Shown: piece after piece, positions 7,436 to 15,867 of the stretch
Layout: every line of letters starts with the position of its first letter
How positions within the stretch are numbered: position 1 is the stretch's first letter
NCBI GenBank assembly: GCA_945859605.1
Contig: OX243822.1
Coordinates: 26,155,185 to 26,219,184 of the forward strand
Length of the DNA: 64,000 nt
Direction of reading: 5' to 3'
Source of the DNA: Lumbricus rubellus
Taxonomy: Eukaryota > Annelida > Clitellata > Crassiclitellata > Lumbricidae
Notes under the pieces: generated by a model
Database searches by the model: none
What the model saw: the letters and a program-made list of their open reading frames with translations, nothing else
What the model was told of the DNA's origin: nothing
Translations under genes and position numbers: made by a program

Positions 7436-8407
7436 CTACTTGGCCCGTGAGGAGCGGAGTCGCATCGGAGGAGATGCCGGCCTAAGTTCTAGTCCTTCGC
7501 GAGCCATTCGCCGACGTAGCTGTCTTTCTTTTTGTAGCTGTTGTCTTTCCTGCTCCTGTTTATTCGCCGGGATTGGTGTTTCTTCTGTATGTGCAACTCT
7601 CTGAAGTTCATAGTCTTTGAATGTACCACTGATGCCTTTCACTTTAAAGGTATTGACACCCACCCGACTTTCGATCTGATGGACCCCTGCCGACCACTTC
7701 GGAGCACTTCCTTTTGTGAAGCCCACCTTATTAGTTATGTGTCGCACCGCAACACCGGGGAGTAGTTGCGCATGGTCAACTCTCGCCGCAACTCGCATTG
7801 CCCTTGCCTTATCTTCGAGGCGTATGTGCTCAATATCCTTAAGCGTTGTTTTTGCCGGCGCTAGTCCAGTAGCTCGTGTAACACGGCCATTGTAAGTTTC
7901 CATGATGAATGGCAACGAATCCACCCAGTTGTTGTGCCCGGTTGACAAGAACCATCTCTCTAGTATGGTGCGTAGGGTCAGGTGAAAACGGTCGACGCGT
8001 GCGAGTGGCGCGTGGTTCCTTGGTTCCGTGAGATGATGTTGAACACCTTCAGTGCGCATTAGCCCGCCGAACTTGCGCGCCGTGAATTCTGTGCCGCTGT
8101 CTGTCCAAAGAAGACTGAATGGTTCTCGCCGTTTGGCCTCGGTGATAATTGTAACCATTGCTTCCGTGGCATCACCCTTCTTTTTTAGCGGCTGTGCGTA
8201 CGCGAACCGACTATTGGCGCTAATAGCTGTTAGGATACTTTTATATCCATGGTTCGCCCGCGCCAACTCCTCGAAGAAGATGATGTCGGCTTGGTAGGTA
8301 CCCGGAGGACCACCGGTGGGAGCGTATTCTTTCGGTTTTATAACCCGCTTTGTCCGCTGTTGTGCTGCGGTAGTTTTGTCCTTCGTTGCGAAGAGGAGTG
8401 CTTCCAT
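7436..8407 (-). CDS. Retroviral-type (RVE) integrase with Asp in the third catalytic position
   Basis: Counting from the ATG at 8407 (323 residues), the RNase-H-like core has D41 (TYQADIIFFEE), D103 (LLWTDSGTEFT) and, exactly 35 residues later, D139 in ARVDRFHLTLR, where most relatives have Glu. The region after it (WVDSLPFIMETYNGRV) and an SH3-like C-terminal part (PKWSAGVHQIESRVG) match Polinton integrases; no chromodomain is seen. The tail is highly basic. An earlier ATG at 8443 is in frame and would overlap the polymerase-helicase gene by 23 bases; still longer starts are less likely. A TTATATATAGG word ends directly before the ATG at 8407. The protein should insert the element into host DNA. 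The Asp may be normal for this subgroup or may reduce activity. Confidence 0.88.
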   Translation of the reverse strand: MEALLFATKDKTTAAQQRTKRVIKPKEYAPTGGPPGTYQADIIFFEELARANHGYKSILTAISANSRFAYAQPLKKKGDATEAMVTIITEAKRREPFSLLWTDSGTEFTARKFGGLMRTEGVQHHLTEPRNHAPLARVDRFHLTLRTILERWFLSTGHNNWVDSLPFIMETYNGRVTRATGLAPAKTTLKDIEHIRLEDKARAMRVAARVDHAQLLPGVAVRHITNKVGFTKGSAPKWSAGVHQIESRVGVNTFKVKGISGTFKDYELQRVAHTEETPIPANKQEQERQQLQKERQLRRRMAREGLELRPASPPMRLRSSRAK

Positions 8408-8409
8408 CC

Positions 8410-8419
8410 TATATATAAG
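8410..8419 (-). promoter_or_regulatory. TATA-like element directly before the integrase ATG
   Basis: The minus strand reads TTATATATAGGATG, with the ATG at 8407. If this is a core promoter, transcription would start inside the gene and the ATG at 8407 could not be used, so it either serves an internal start or is incidental. It also lies in the tail of the polymerase gene. Confidence 0.25.
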
Positions 8420-8420
8420 C

Positions 8421-11400
8421 CTAGCCCGCCGCTTCAGTTGCATGATTGTAGTGTGCTGTCGGTCTATGGGAGCTAGCGTTCTGACACCTACGACAAACAA
8501 TCTGACAGTTTTCCATCGTGTGAGCCCTCGCATTGTCCTTTCGGTCGATCGACCAGTCGCCATCTAGTGGTGTATCACAAGGACATTGGTATCCTTGTTT
8601 CACTATCTGCTGAAAGGCCCAGTCCACCGTTACAAAGTCTTTCTCTTCGTATATTCGGCCTGCCGCTTTATCGGCTTGCTTGTCCGCCCGAATGCGATTT
8701 TCGACCCGGAACTTGGGCAGGCGCATAGGATCATCGTGTCGCACCAGGGTTATGTCGAGAGTCCGGCACCGAGTTATCGCCGTCCGCATCCACCTCGCTG
8801 TAATTAGGCGGGTGGTACCATCGTGGATGTAGAGGCTGTCGCCCAAGGTCTGCCCTTGGATCGCGTGACCAGTGCGACACCAGGGACGACGAAGCAATTT
8901 TTGACTGCTCTTTTGCGTTAATGTCCGATCGACAGCGTCGCGACCCCGAACCGTTAGATGCGTGTCTGTTGTGTTCACGACTTCGTACCGAGCGTTGGAG
9001 TTTATCTTCCGCTTGCCGGCCACACGTGCGAATTGCTTGCCCACGACGTGGTCACCAACCTCCCATTCTTCAGGGAGGCCCCGGGCCCGGTGTGCCCACG
9101 CGTTGACTCGGTCAACACTGTCGTTCGTCAAAGCCACGTGCGATTGTTGCGCTGATACCTGCTCGAGTTCCAACCAATCGGCTGTCTTAAGACCATGTCG
9201 GACGCATACCTCGAAGACCTCCTTTGAAGTTAACTTATCGTTTTTAAGTTCGTCGTAAAGTTGAACCATACGGAGGCGGTCTGCTTCGCTATAGCGCTTT
9301 GGCATGCGCAGGTGGAGGCGCCTAGGAAAGATCGACGCAAAGACCTCATCGTTGTAGTACGGGTCAAACTCGACAGCCAGCTCCTGCCCAACTGGTTCGT
9401 TTTGGGCCGGGTCGCCGTTAGCGAGTATCATGTGAGTCTGCATGTGCTTTCTCACAAACTCGGCGAGCAGTTCCAGCTGCGGGACTGTGTATAAGTAGAC
9501 TTCCTCAAACAGGATTGTGTCATAGGGAGTGACGTCTGTTGGTGTGAACCGGGCATCAGCCTCCACACCCTCGGGACGACGGCCGAGGAGAGTGTGTAGG
9601 GTCGCCGCATCAAAATCCCAACTGGCTTTAACTTCATCGACAAGAGCATTGTTTGGACACACGACGAGCATCTTTTTTCCGGCAGTTTGAGCCCAGCGCA
9701 TCGCAAGGCTGCTTTTGCCTGTGCCTGGATACTCTCCAGTTACGAGAATGGGGCCTTGGCGTTCGGGTTTTGGGAGTTCTCCTTCAATCTCTCTAATATC
9801 GGCGTTAAGGCGAATCTCCTCCGCCGGGTAAAATCTCGGATCGTCTTCTTCGATGATTTGTGCTGCCTCTGCGTCGTCCCACTCGTCGACCATGCTTATT
9901 AGTCGTTGCTGCGGCGCCCGCGGTCCCTTAAGCTCCGGCGGCAATAGCCCATTGGAATCACTCAACTCGTTTTCTGGTAGTTTGGGTTTTCGGTCGATTG
10001 TAAGTCGACCCACGTCTGACCACCGGTATGGCTTCGGGCCGGCAAATTCGAAGCCGGCTTTTTCCAGCCTCTGCATCGCCTCGCTTTCGGACAAGATTGT
10101 TGTATCGACGTACACGCAGTCCGTGCGAACACCCACCGCCGAGTCTCCCAGGATGTTGACAATCTGGTGGAGCAATACGCGCATGCCGTTTAGGATTAAC
10201 GCACCTACGGGTCTGTATCCTTCGGACAACTCGCGCTTTACCCGGTCGATCACAATGTGGAGGTCTGGGGCCAATTCAGCTCGAATCCGACCGAGGCTAT
10301 ATTTACGCGCCTCCATCTCGTCCTGGTAGAGTTGCCCCCAGGCGGCTTTGTTATAGCGTCTGTTGCTCAAGCCATAACCGAGGTTGGCCACCCACTTTTT
10401 GTCGGCGTCGTCGAACCCACTTTTGTCGTACAGCTGGGCTAAGACTTTTCTGATTTGGTGTCTGGATTGTCGGTGGGGTATGAGCTCGCCACGGATTTCG
10501 AACGGAATGCCCTGCTTCTCAGCGTAATTCAGGACGGTTCCGGGTACAAAATCGATATCGGTGGGAAACAGAATCGGGTCCCACTGTTTCGCGCGTATAA
10601 GATAAAACCCCGCTGGGTCGATGGGACCCTGAGAAGGCTTTCGAAGACCATCGAATCTCGAAAAGACAGGCAGTGATGGCAGATTGCTCATGATACTTGT
10701 GTAAGCCCGCGCGACGTCGATTCCAATGATGCTGGTCCCCTCTCGGAGAGAAGCAGATGGTTTGGGGGTTGCGGCGATCTGGTCTACTTCCAGTATGCCT
10801 TCTTCTTCAAGCAATTCGTCAAACCATCTGTCATCTTCTTCAGACCATTCCCCGGAAAGACGCAGACGCAGTCTTGTGTATTCTTCATCCTCTGCTTCTT
10901 TCATTCTTCTTCTCTCTTCAAGCCATAACTCGAGCAGTCTCACAGGCTTCATCCCCCAGGTCCTCCCTCCATTTTTCATCAAGTCTTCGAAAGAGCCATG
11001 CCCACTCTCTATCGCATACTGGTCGAGATCATCGGCCCCAATCTTTTCCTTTCTCATCAAATCTTCGAAAGAGTCACACCCACGATCTTTAGCAAACTGG
11101 TCGAGCTCGGACCCCCACACTTTCGCAACCTGGACAGTCTCCTCGATCGTCTTTTTAACCCGCAACAACCCACTACGAGGGCCGCGTCGGTAAAAGCCAA
11201 ATAGAGCCATCGCGTCTGGACTATAGTGGCTAAGAGCTTCCCGGGGTGTTATTTCGTTAGAAAGCTTTTCGACCCAATCCATCACCAAATTATAACGAGA
11301 TTGTGTCCAAGTCGCTCGGTCCTCCGGTTGATCCCCTAAGATGTCACCAGGTAGGGCGCGCCTCACGCGGACATTGCCGACGCCAAATCCGTCCACCCTC

Positions 11401-11531
11401 CCGTTGCGGCAAATGATGGCCCCGGGTTCGACGCTGTGCTGCTTGACGAGATCGCGAATAATATCCTCTGGGTCTTCCCCGGTGATACATAGGAACCGTG
11501 CTTCTTCACCCTTATTCGCAGTTAAATCCAT
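8421..11531 (-). CDS. Fusion replication protein: B-family DNA polymerase palm, SF1 helicase and HNH-type domain
   Basis: A single open frame of 1036 residues. Residues 1 to 260 are acidic and unassigned. A polymerase palm follows: motif A IDVARAYTSIM with D272, motif B KKWVANLGYG around 378 to 387, motif C RTDCVYVD with D471. A superfamily 1 helicase comes next: Walker A TGEYPGTGKS at 598 to 607, Walker B ILFEEV near 675, GDPAQ at 706, HAIQGQT at 889, and TAITRCR near 918. The end (983 to 1017) has CxC, SIDRKDN, HTxEN and CxxC, the layout of HNH nucleases of the DRxDN type. Recognisable exonuclease and terminal-protein domains are absent, and the SAP-like gene just before may supply part of them. 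Predicted to replicate the element. The start is fixed by a TAATG overlap. Typical Polinton polymerases are separate, full-length proteins, so this fusion is unusual. Confidence 0.88.
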   Translation of the reverse strand: MDLTANKGEEARFLCITGEDPEDIIRDLVKQHSVEPGAIICRNGRVDGFGVGNVRVRRALPGDILGDQPEDRATWTQSRYNLVMDWVEKLSNEITPREALSHYSPDAMALFGFYRRGPRSGLLRVKKTIEETVQVAKVWGSELDQFAKDRGCDSFEDLMRKEKIGADDLDQYAIESGHGSFEDLMKNGGRTWGMKPVRLLELWLEERRRMKEAEDEEYTRLRLRLSGEWSEEDDRWFDELLEEEGILEVDQIAATPKPSASLREGTSIIGIDVARAYTSIMSNLPSLPVFSRFDGLRKPSQGPIDPAGFYLIRAKQWDPILFPTDIDFVPGTVLNYAEKQGIPFEIRGELIPHRQSRHQIRKVLAQLYDKSGFDDADKKWVANLGYGLSNRRYNKAAWGQLYQDEMEARKYSLGRIRAELAPDLHIVIDRVKRELSEGYRPVGALILNGMRVLLHQIVNILGDSAVGVRTDCVYVDTTILSESEAMQRLEKAGFEFAGPKPYRWSDVGRLTIDRKPKLPENELSDSNGLLPPELKGPRAPQQRLISMVDEWDDAEAAQIIEEDDPRFYPAEEIRLNADIREIEGELPKPERQGPILVTGEYPGTGKSSLAMRWAQTAGKKMLVVCPNNALVDEVKASWDFDAATLHTLLGRRPEGVEADARFTPTDVTPYDTILFEEVYLYTVPQLELLAEFVRKHMQTHMILANGDPAQNEPVGQELAVEFDPYYNDEVFASIFPRRLHLRMPKRYSEADRLRMVQLYDELKNDKLTSKEVFEVCVRHGLKTADWLELEQVSAQQSHVALTNDSVDRVNAWAHRARGLPEEWEVGDHVVGKQFARVAGKRKINSNARYEVVNTTDTHLTVRGRDAVDRTLTQKSSQKLLRRPWCRTGHAIQGQTLGDSLYIHDGTTRLITARWMRTAITRCRTLDITLVRHDDPMRLPKFRVENRIRADKQADKAAGRIYEEKDFVTVDWAFQQIVKQGYQCPCDTPLDGDWSIDRKDNARAHTMENCQIVCRRCQNASSHRPTAHYNHATEAAG

Positions 11532-11533
11532 TA
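11529..11533 (-). promoter_or_regulatory. TAATG stop-start overlap between SAP-like gene and polymerase fusion
   Basis: On the minus strand the stop TAA of the upstream gene shares bases with the ATG of the polymerase fusion. Such overlaps support termination-reinitiation in several viruses and LINEs, so the giant protein may be translated from the same mRNA at a lower level. Confidence 0.6.
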
Positions 11534-12883
11534 TCTCGTCTGCTGTGTCGACAACAAAGACCTCATCCGCTTTGCCAGGGCGTGGCCACTTATCAGATAT
11601 TTCCGTGGAGTCTCTGAGGGGGGCGCCTCTACGAGCACTGGCTTGCGCCCGTAGACCTGCCAGAATGATTCTACGTTCTTGTTGACAAACCAGACGTGGT
11701 TGTTGTGAATGAGGATGGCGAAAACGCGTCTACAGTTGGTATTGGGTCTTTCGGGTTGGAACTTAGCAATAACGTTGCCGTGGATATCGACGGCCACACC
11801 CGGCAAGCGCCAGTGATGAAGCCAAATCTCAGCGTCGTCCCAACAAGTACCCCATGGCTCTTCGGCCTTCGGCGTGGGGGTATTCTTTTTGGCTAGCTCC
11901 CACAAACCTTCGTAGGACAGAAGTGGGTCAGAAGTCATTCTTCTGGACTCCAACTTCTTTTTAAAACGTCCGAGGAAGGCTGACATTAAGCAGCGCTGTG
12001 GTTTAAATTCGGGGTTGTCCCACAGACGTTGATCTGGATCGACCCACTTGGAGAACACCTTCGGCTGGTCCGCCCCACCCTCCCTCAAAGGGTGCTGCCC
12101 CCAGTTTAAAGGTTCGTGCTGGTCGCTTTCAACCATAGACACGATTTCATATTCCCCCCCAAGCGAATCCCGCACTTCGACCCATTCAACCATTCCCAGC
12201 CTCTCTATAAGCTCACCCAACACCGGGGTTTTTGATCCCTTTGGGGTTGATAAGTCCCGCCCGAAACGTTGGGCTTCCTGCCGTGTAAACTGCCCCATCT
12301 GTCTTATTTCTTGCTCCCACTTACGATTCTTACGTTTCTTGTCTTGAAAAGTGACTTTAAGGGTTACGGTGTAGTTTGAGACTGGGTTCTCCGCATGCGC
12401 CATAAGAGGGGGTGGATGTGGCTGTGGGGGTGGAAGCGGAGCTGGAAGTGGCTGTGGACCTGGTGCCCATTTAGGCGGCGGTAGGGTTGGCAGTGGTGTG
12501 TTTTTAGTTGCTGGCTTGGGAACTGGCGGCGGTGGAGCTGGCCTGGTAGGGACTAGGGGATGTGCGGCGAGTATATTCGCATTATGTTGTCTGGTTAAGA
12601 TACTCTCTATCGCGATATTTCGTCTTTTTGGTGTTGGGACCGGTGTCTGGCGTTGAGCTACAACTGGTAGTGGCTGCGGTCGACGAGGTGCTGGGACCGG
12701 TGGCTGACGTGGATCTACAACCGGTAGTGGCTGTAGTCGACGAGGGGCGGGGACCGGTGGGTTAGGTCTGGGTTCTTGACCTCTGTTAGCGATTAGCTGT
12801 TCGATTCCGGCCTTTTTAAGGCGGGAATATCCTCTCAATCCTAAAGCCTTAGCCTGGACGCGAAGCTCATTTACTGTAGGCAT
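11531..12883 (-). CDS. SAP/HeH-like domain protein with proline-rich linker, possibly the N-terminal half of a split polymerase
   Basis: I start at the first true ATG, 12883. Residues 1 to about 33 (PTVNELRVQAKALGLRGYSR and following) resemble SAP or Rho-N DNA-binding helices. A long low-complexity region follows with repeated PPVPAPRR / QPLPVV units and PLPPPQP runs. The C-terminal 250 residues are globular: a basic KKRKNRKWEQEIRQMG patch, CLMSAFLGRFKKKLES, and VFAILIHNNHVWFVNKN near the end. The latter two remind me of the segment ahead of the polymerase core in virus-type B-family enzymes of invertebrate elements, which would make this the N-terminal part of a split polymerase; that is inference. 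Length is 450 residues. The gene ends in the TAATG overlap with the polymerase fusion. Confidence 0.65.
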   Translation of the reverse strand: MPTVNELRVQAKALGLRGYSRLKKAGIEQLIANRGQEPRPNPPVPAPRRLQPLPVVDPRQPPVPAPRRPQPLPVVAQRQTPVPTPKRRNIAIESILTRQHNANILAAHPLVPTRPAPPPPVPKPATKNTPLPTLPPPKWAPGPQPLPAPLPPPQPHPPPLMAHAENPVSNYTVTLKVTFQDKKRKNRKWEQEIRQMGQFTRQEAQRFGRDLSTPKGSKTPVLGELIERLGMVEWVEVRDSLGGEYEIVSMVESDQHEPLNWGQHPLREGGADQPKVFSKWVDPDQRLWDNPEFKPQRCLMSAFLGRFKKKLESRRMTSDPLLSYEGLWELAKKNTPTPKAEEPWGTCWDDAEIWLHHWRLPGVAVDIHGNVIAKFQPERPNTNCRRVFAILIHNNHVWFVNKNVESFWQVYGRKPVLVEAPPSETPRKYLISGHALAKRMRSLLSTQQTR

Positions 12884-12931
12884 TGTCTGCAATGTCTCAG
12901 CGCGCAGGTATATTCAACTCAACGCTTCTGT

Positions 12932-13189
12932 CTAAATGGAAATTCTCGATAGTCTGGTAAATTCTTTCTGGAAGCTTCTACTCTTTTGCATAAATATCCG
13001 ATTAAACCCACACTCCAGGCATAGAGCGAGGTTGTTTTTAACACCCTTGTCGCATCTGGTACATGGAATCGTGCCAAGTCCTTTTCTTAGTCGCATTAGA
13101 TGAATCTTGCAATGCTCACCCAAACAGCTTTTCCCGCAGAACTTCGTCGAGCCAATAACCAACCACTGACATGTGTTTCGTCCCTTCAT
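12932..13189 (-). CDS. Small Cys-rich zinc-finger protein of Polinton-type loci
   Basis: 85 residues with about ten Cys and two His in two clusters: CQWLVIGSTKFCGKSCLGEHC followed by KIH (residues 7 to 30), then PCTRCDKGVKNNLALCLECG (about 42 to 61). The pattern suggests two zinc-binding knuckles. I remember similar short proteins from cnidarian and arthropod Polinton-type loci, with no function known to me; nucleic-acid binding or transcription control would be guesses. It is the outermost gene on the right side, preceded on the minus strand by AT-rich TATATTGGATATACC. Confidence 0.65.
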   Translation of the reverse strand: MKGRNTCQWLVIGSTKFCGKSCLGEHCKIHLMRLRKGLGTIPCTRCDKGVKNNLALCLECGFNRIFMQKSRSFQKEFTRLSRISI

Positions 13190-13345
13190 GTTATAACACT
13201 TCAGGTATATCCAATATATCTAATATGTCTAATAGGGGAGCCCTGGGCCACCGGCAGGGGCCGCGCCTATCCGGGTTACTGCGTGCGCTCCGGTTGGCTG
13301 GCTAATTACTCGCTGCGTTGAAGCCTCGCCCTCTGGACGACGACT
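13190..13345. other. GC-rich right flank of the Polinton, probable terminal region
   Basis: The DNA past the zinc-finger gene first holds an AT-rich promoter-like stretch (to about 13,225) and then about 120 bases of GC-rich sequence before the AT-rich host DNA. Polinton inverted repeats usually lie here, but the partner end is outside the window, so the border is an estimate. Confidence 0.5.
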
Positions 13346-14124
13346 AACCATACACGCCAAAATGTCAAACAACTATAGCTTTTAAAAGTCAAATGTTACA
13401 GACAAAAGCTATTGTTTATTATCCTCAATTTCTCAATAATTATGCAATAATCTACTTATTACTATTATAATGGACAATCAATCCTGAATTTAAGTTCACA
13501 TGCAATTCCATAGTCCATACGACTTACAAATACTTCTGAATGTCCCTTTCAGCATCAGCAGCTGTCAATTCCACTGAGTTGGTCATTTCCAATCATCGAG
13601 GCATTACAACCAACATCTATTAATTACCTCCACAAAAAGAAGCCTCAAAAGCGCACGATCACATTGCATGGACACAGACGGTTAAAGTCAGAAAGAGCGA
13701 TCCCGACTCTCCCGAGCAAAATAGGCAATAAAAAATGCCAACAAAGACCAGCAAGAACCATCTGAGGAAAGACACAGCCACAAAAGTCCGTTGCAATGAA
13801 TATACTCGCAGCAGAAAGAAGAGTCGGAAAGACTGTAAACAGTTCTTCTGCTCGTTTATTGATTCCCACCGTGGTCGCAATGTGGCAGAAGGAGAAGAAG
13901 GAGAAGAAGAAGGGGAAGAATGTAGGAGGCAGGAGGAAAGAGCGGTCGGTCGGCGAAGGCGCCTCTTGCTGCAGCAGATCGCCGCCGCCGTATAGTCCCA
14001 CCAAGTCCCCTGGCGGATGGCAACGCGTCTGCTGACACTTACGGCAATCTGATAACACATTCGAAACGGATCGACAAGTGGAAACTGCACGGATGGTGAT
14101 AATGCTCCGAAAAAGAGCTCACTG
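13346..14124. other. Host DNA without a supported gene
   Basis: AT-rich DNA up to about 13,650, then a purine-rich stretch (GAAGAAGG runs around 13,890 to 13,960). Open frames on both strands here are low-complexity and lack domain signatures. Confidence 0.6.
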
Positions 14125-14199
14125 AATTCCAAGAGCTACATATGAACATTATTATACCATATAATATATGGTATATGTTCATATGTAGCTCTTGGAATT
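14125..14199. repeat. 75-bp near-perfect palindrome (hairpin)
   Basis: AATTCCAAGAGCTACATATG is followed about 35 bases later by its reverse complement ending AGCTCTTGGAATT. The arms match almost base for base except for a four-base insertion near the centre (TATACCATATA region). It may be a foldback element or a dead inverted insertion. Confidence 0.8.
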
Positions 14200-14311
14200 A
14201 TAACAATATATAGACCAACATATATCCTATATATTATACATGTATATATTACAACATATAATAGACTTTGCACCCAAAGAAGTGTGTGCTATAGTAGGAC
14301 TTGCATATATA

Positions 14312-15319
14312 CAGGGTGGGCCAAAAGTATTTGTTCAACTTTGAAGGCCTATAACTTAGGCAGTTTAGCAAGTTAGTGTATGCTTAATGCATCAAATTAA
14401 CGGTCGTTATATCAGCTATAAGTCCAACAAATTTCATTACGGTAGCTTGCACTACGCGCCATATAATTATTGTGTACCGCACCTACCTTGTTTTCTGACG
14501 TAAACAATAATTTCATCATTGCGCTGTTAACAGAAGATGACAGGACTTTGATTCAAATTTTAAGAATTGAAAAACATTTAAATGCATGTCAAATGATGAA
14601 TGAATTTCCTTCTAGAAACTGGAGTAAAAACAATCTCAACCGATTAATTAGACAAATTGACGCGAGTACAAGTTCTAAACGTAAACCTGTTACTGGCCGT
14701 CCTCGTTCGGCACGTACCGCTGACAACATCGCTCGTGTAGCTGAATTGATCTGTAGCCAAGAGGATAATCCAGGCACAAGCAAAAGTCATCGAACCACAT
14801 AACTGGCCGCCTAATAGCCCTGTCTTAAACCCCGTTGATTATTCAATCTGGGGTGCTTTGCAACAACGGGTTTATAGGGAACGGATAGTAAACGTCGAGC
14901 ATCTCAAGCGCGTCGTCACTCGTTGCCGAACTGAGATCAGACAGGAACTCATCAATGGAGCCATAGATCAATGGGCACGTCACATTCATGCAGTCATTCG
15001 AGCTCGTGGAAGACACATTGAATATTTATTTGACTAAATCATTCTTGGATTTCTTAATGGCTATCAATAATGCAAACTTGCAAAGACTAATTTTCCAAGT
15101 ATTGTGTTTTGCAAGATAGACGAATTAAAATCATTGTAAACTGATACATATTCAGTACAGTAGTTTTACGCAATTATTATTAAAGCTAAAAATGTAAATT
15201 TTTGACCAGTTGTAGCTGATACAACGACCTTTAATTTGATGCATTAAGCATACACTTATTTGCTAAACTGCCTAAGTTATAGGCCTTCAAAGTTGAACAA
15301 ATACTTTTGGCCCACCCTG
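14312..15319 (+). mobile_element. Internally deleted Tc1/mariner-like element
   Basis: The ends are inverted repeats of about 110 bp (14312-14421 and 15210-15319), beginning CAGGGTGGGCCAAAAGTA, with only a handful of mismatches. TA lies on both sides (14310-14311 and 15320-15321), the target duplication of this superfamily. Total length 1008 bp, shorter than an autonomous element because part of the transposase is missing. Confidence 0.92.
14515..15037 (+). pseudogene. Transposase remnant, Tc1/mariner family
   Basis: The first part encodes the helix-turn-helix region (TEDDRTLIQILRIEKHLNA and a GRPRSARTADN linker). Around 14,776 the frame changes and the text jumps to the C-terminal catalytic end with WPPNSPVLNPVDYSIW, which holds the third acidic residue (D in PVDY). 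The segment with the first two catalytic Asp residues is missing, so the protein is dead and the element is non-autonomous. Confidence 0.85.
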
Positions 15320-15360
15320 TATACATGTATATATACATATGTTATACAAATATTACATGT

Positions 15361-15376
15361 ATATATATAGGCTATA

Positions 15377-15409
<33 letters not shown>

Positions 15410-15411
15410 TG
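15361..15411. repeat. TA-rich microsatellite
   Basis: TATATA runs of about 50 bases just beyond the mariner element. Confidence 0.85.
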
Positions 15412-15867
15412 GTCGTAATCAACTTTAATAATTCACATCAGTCGGAGCCATCCACTGTAGGATGAAAGCAATTTTCTGCCTGTCTCAGGTGTTAGCCCGA
15501 GCGATGCACACGAAGCAGAATAGACCATATAGAAGCAGCCTCCTCCTTTTCTCGCGACGGAGACCGTATTAGACTCATATTATAGAATAGAAGCCGACCA
15601 ACGTCAGTCGGGGTGTGTGTGGGGGGAGGGGGTTAAGTCCGTCTGGTTTGACGGAGCGTTACGTTGTCAGTCGACATCTTGAATAGCTATACGGAAGGCA
15701 ATTGAGTATCTGAACCAACTCCCAAAGCATTGAATAGAACTGCCGAACATCAGTTGCGGTTATAAGATACAAGCAATGTCATCATCAGCAGCGACAAATG
15801 GAACATCAGAAATCTTTGAGTTGTAGGTCGGCCTTATAATTATTATCATTGCTGTTCATTGTTTTGT
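15412..15867. other. No gene seen
   Basis: Mixed-composition host DNA with a G-rich run near 15,620. Nothing recognisable. Confidence 0.5.

Larger units (their letters stand above)
1..13345. mobile_element. Polinton/Maverick (adintovirus-like) integrated element, left end beyond the window
   Basis: The block carries the Polinton hallmark set: retroviral-type integrase, B-family polymerase palm, FtsK/HerA-like packaging ATPase, adenain-type cysteine protease, major and minor capsid-type proteins, plus a fibre and a phospholipase A2 gene. Genes are separated by tens of bases or overlap, and base composition is visibly richer in G and C than the DNA after about 13,350, which I use as the approximate right boundary. 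The left terminus is outside the window because the fibre gene runs off the edge, so terminal inverted repeats and the target duplication cannot be tested. No frame carries a stop or indel that breaks a recognisable domain, which suggests a recent insertion. Assignment to Polinton-type elements is firm; the exact subgroup is open. Confidence 0.9.

Noticed and set aside
8408..8563. Longer integrase starting at 8563
   Set aside because: The extra residues overlap the HNH end of the polymerase fusion in another frame and show no integrase zinc-finger pattern.
13645..14132. Overlapping 137- and 157-residue minus-strand frames
   Set aside because: Low-complexity Ser/Pro/Leu text opposite a GAAG-rich stretch; no domain.
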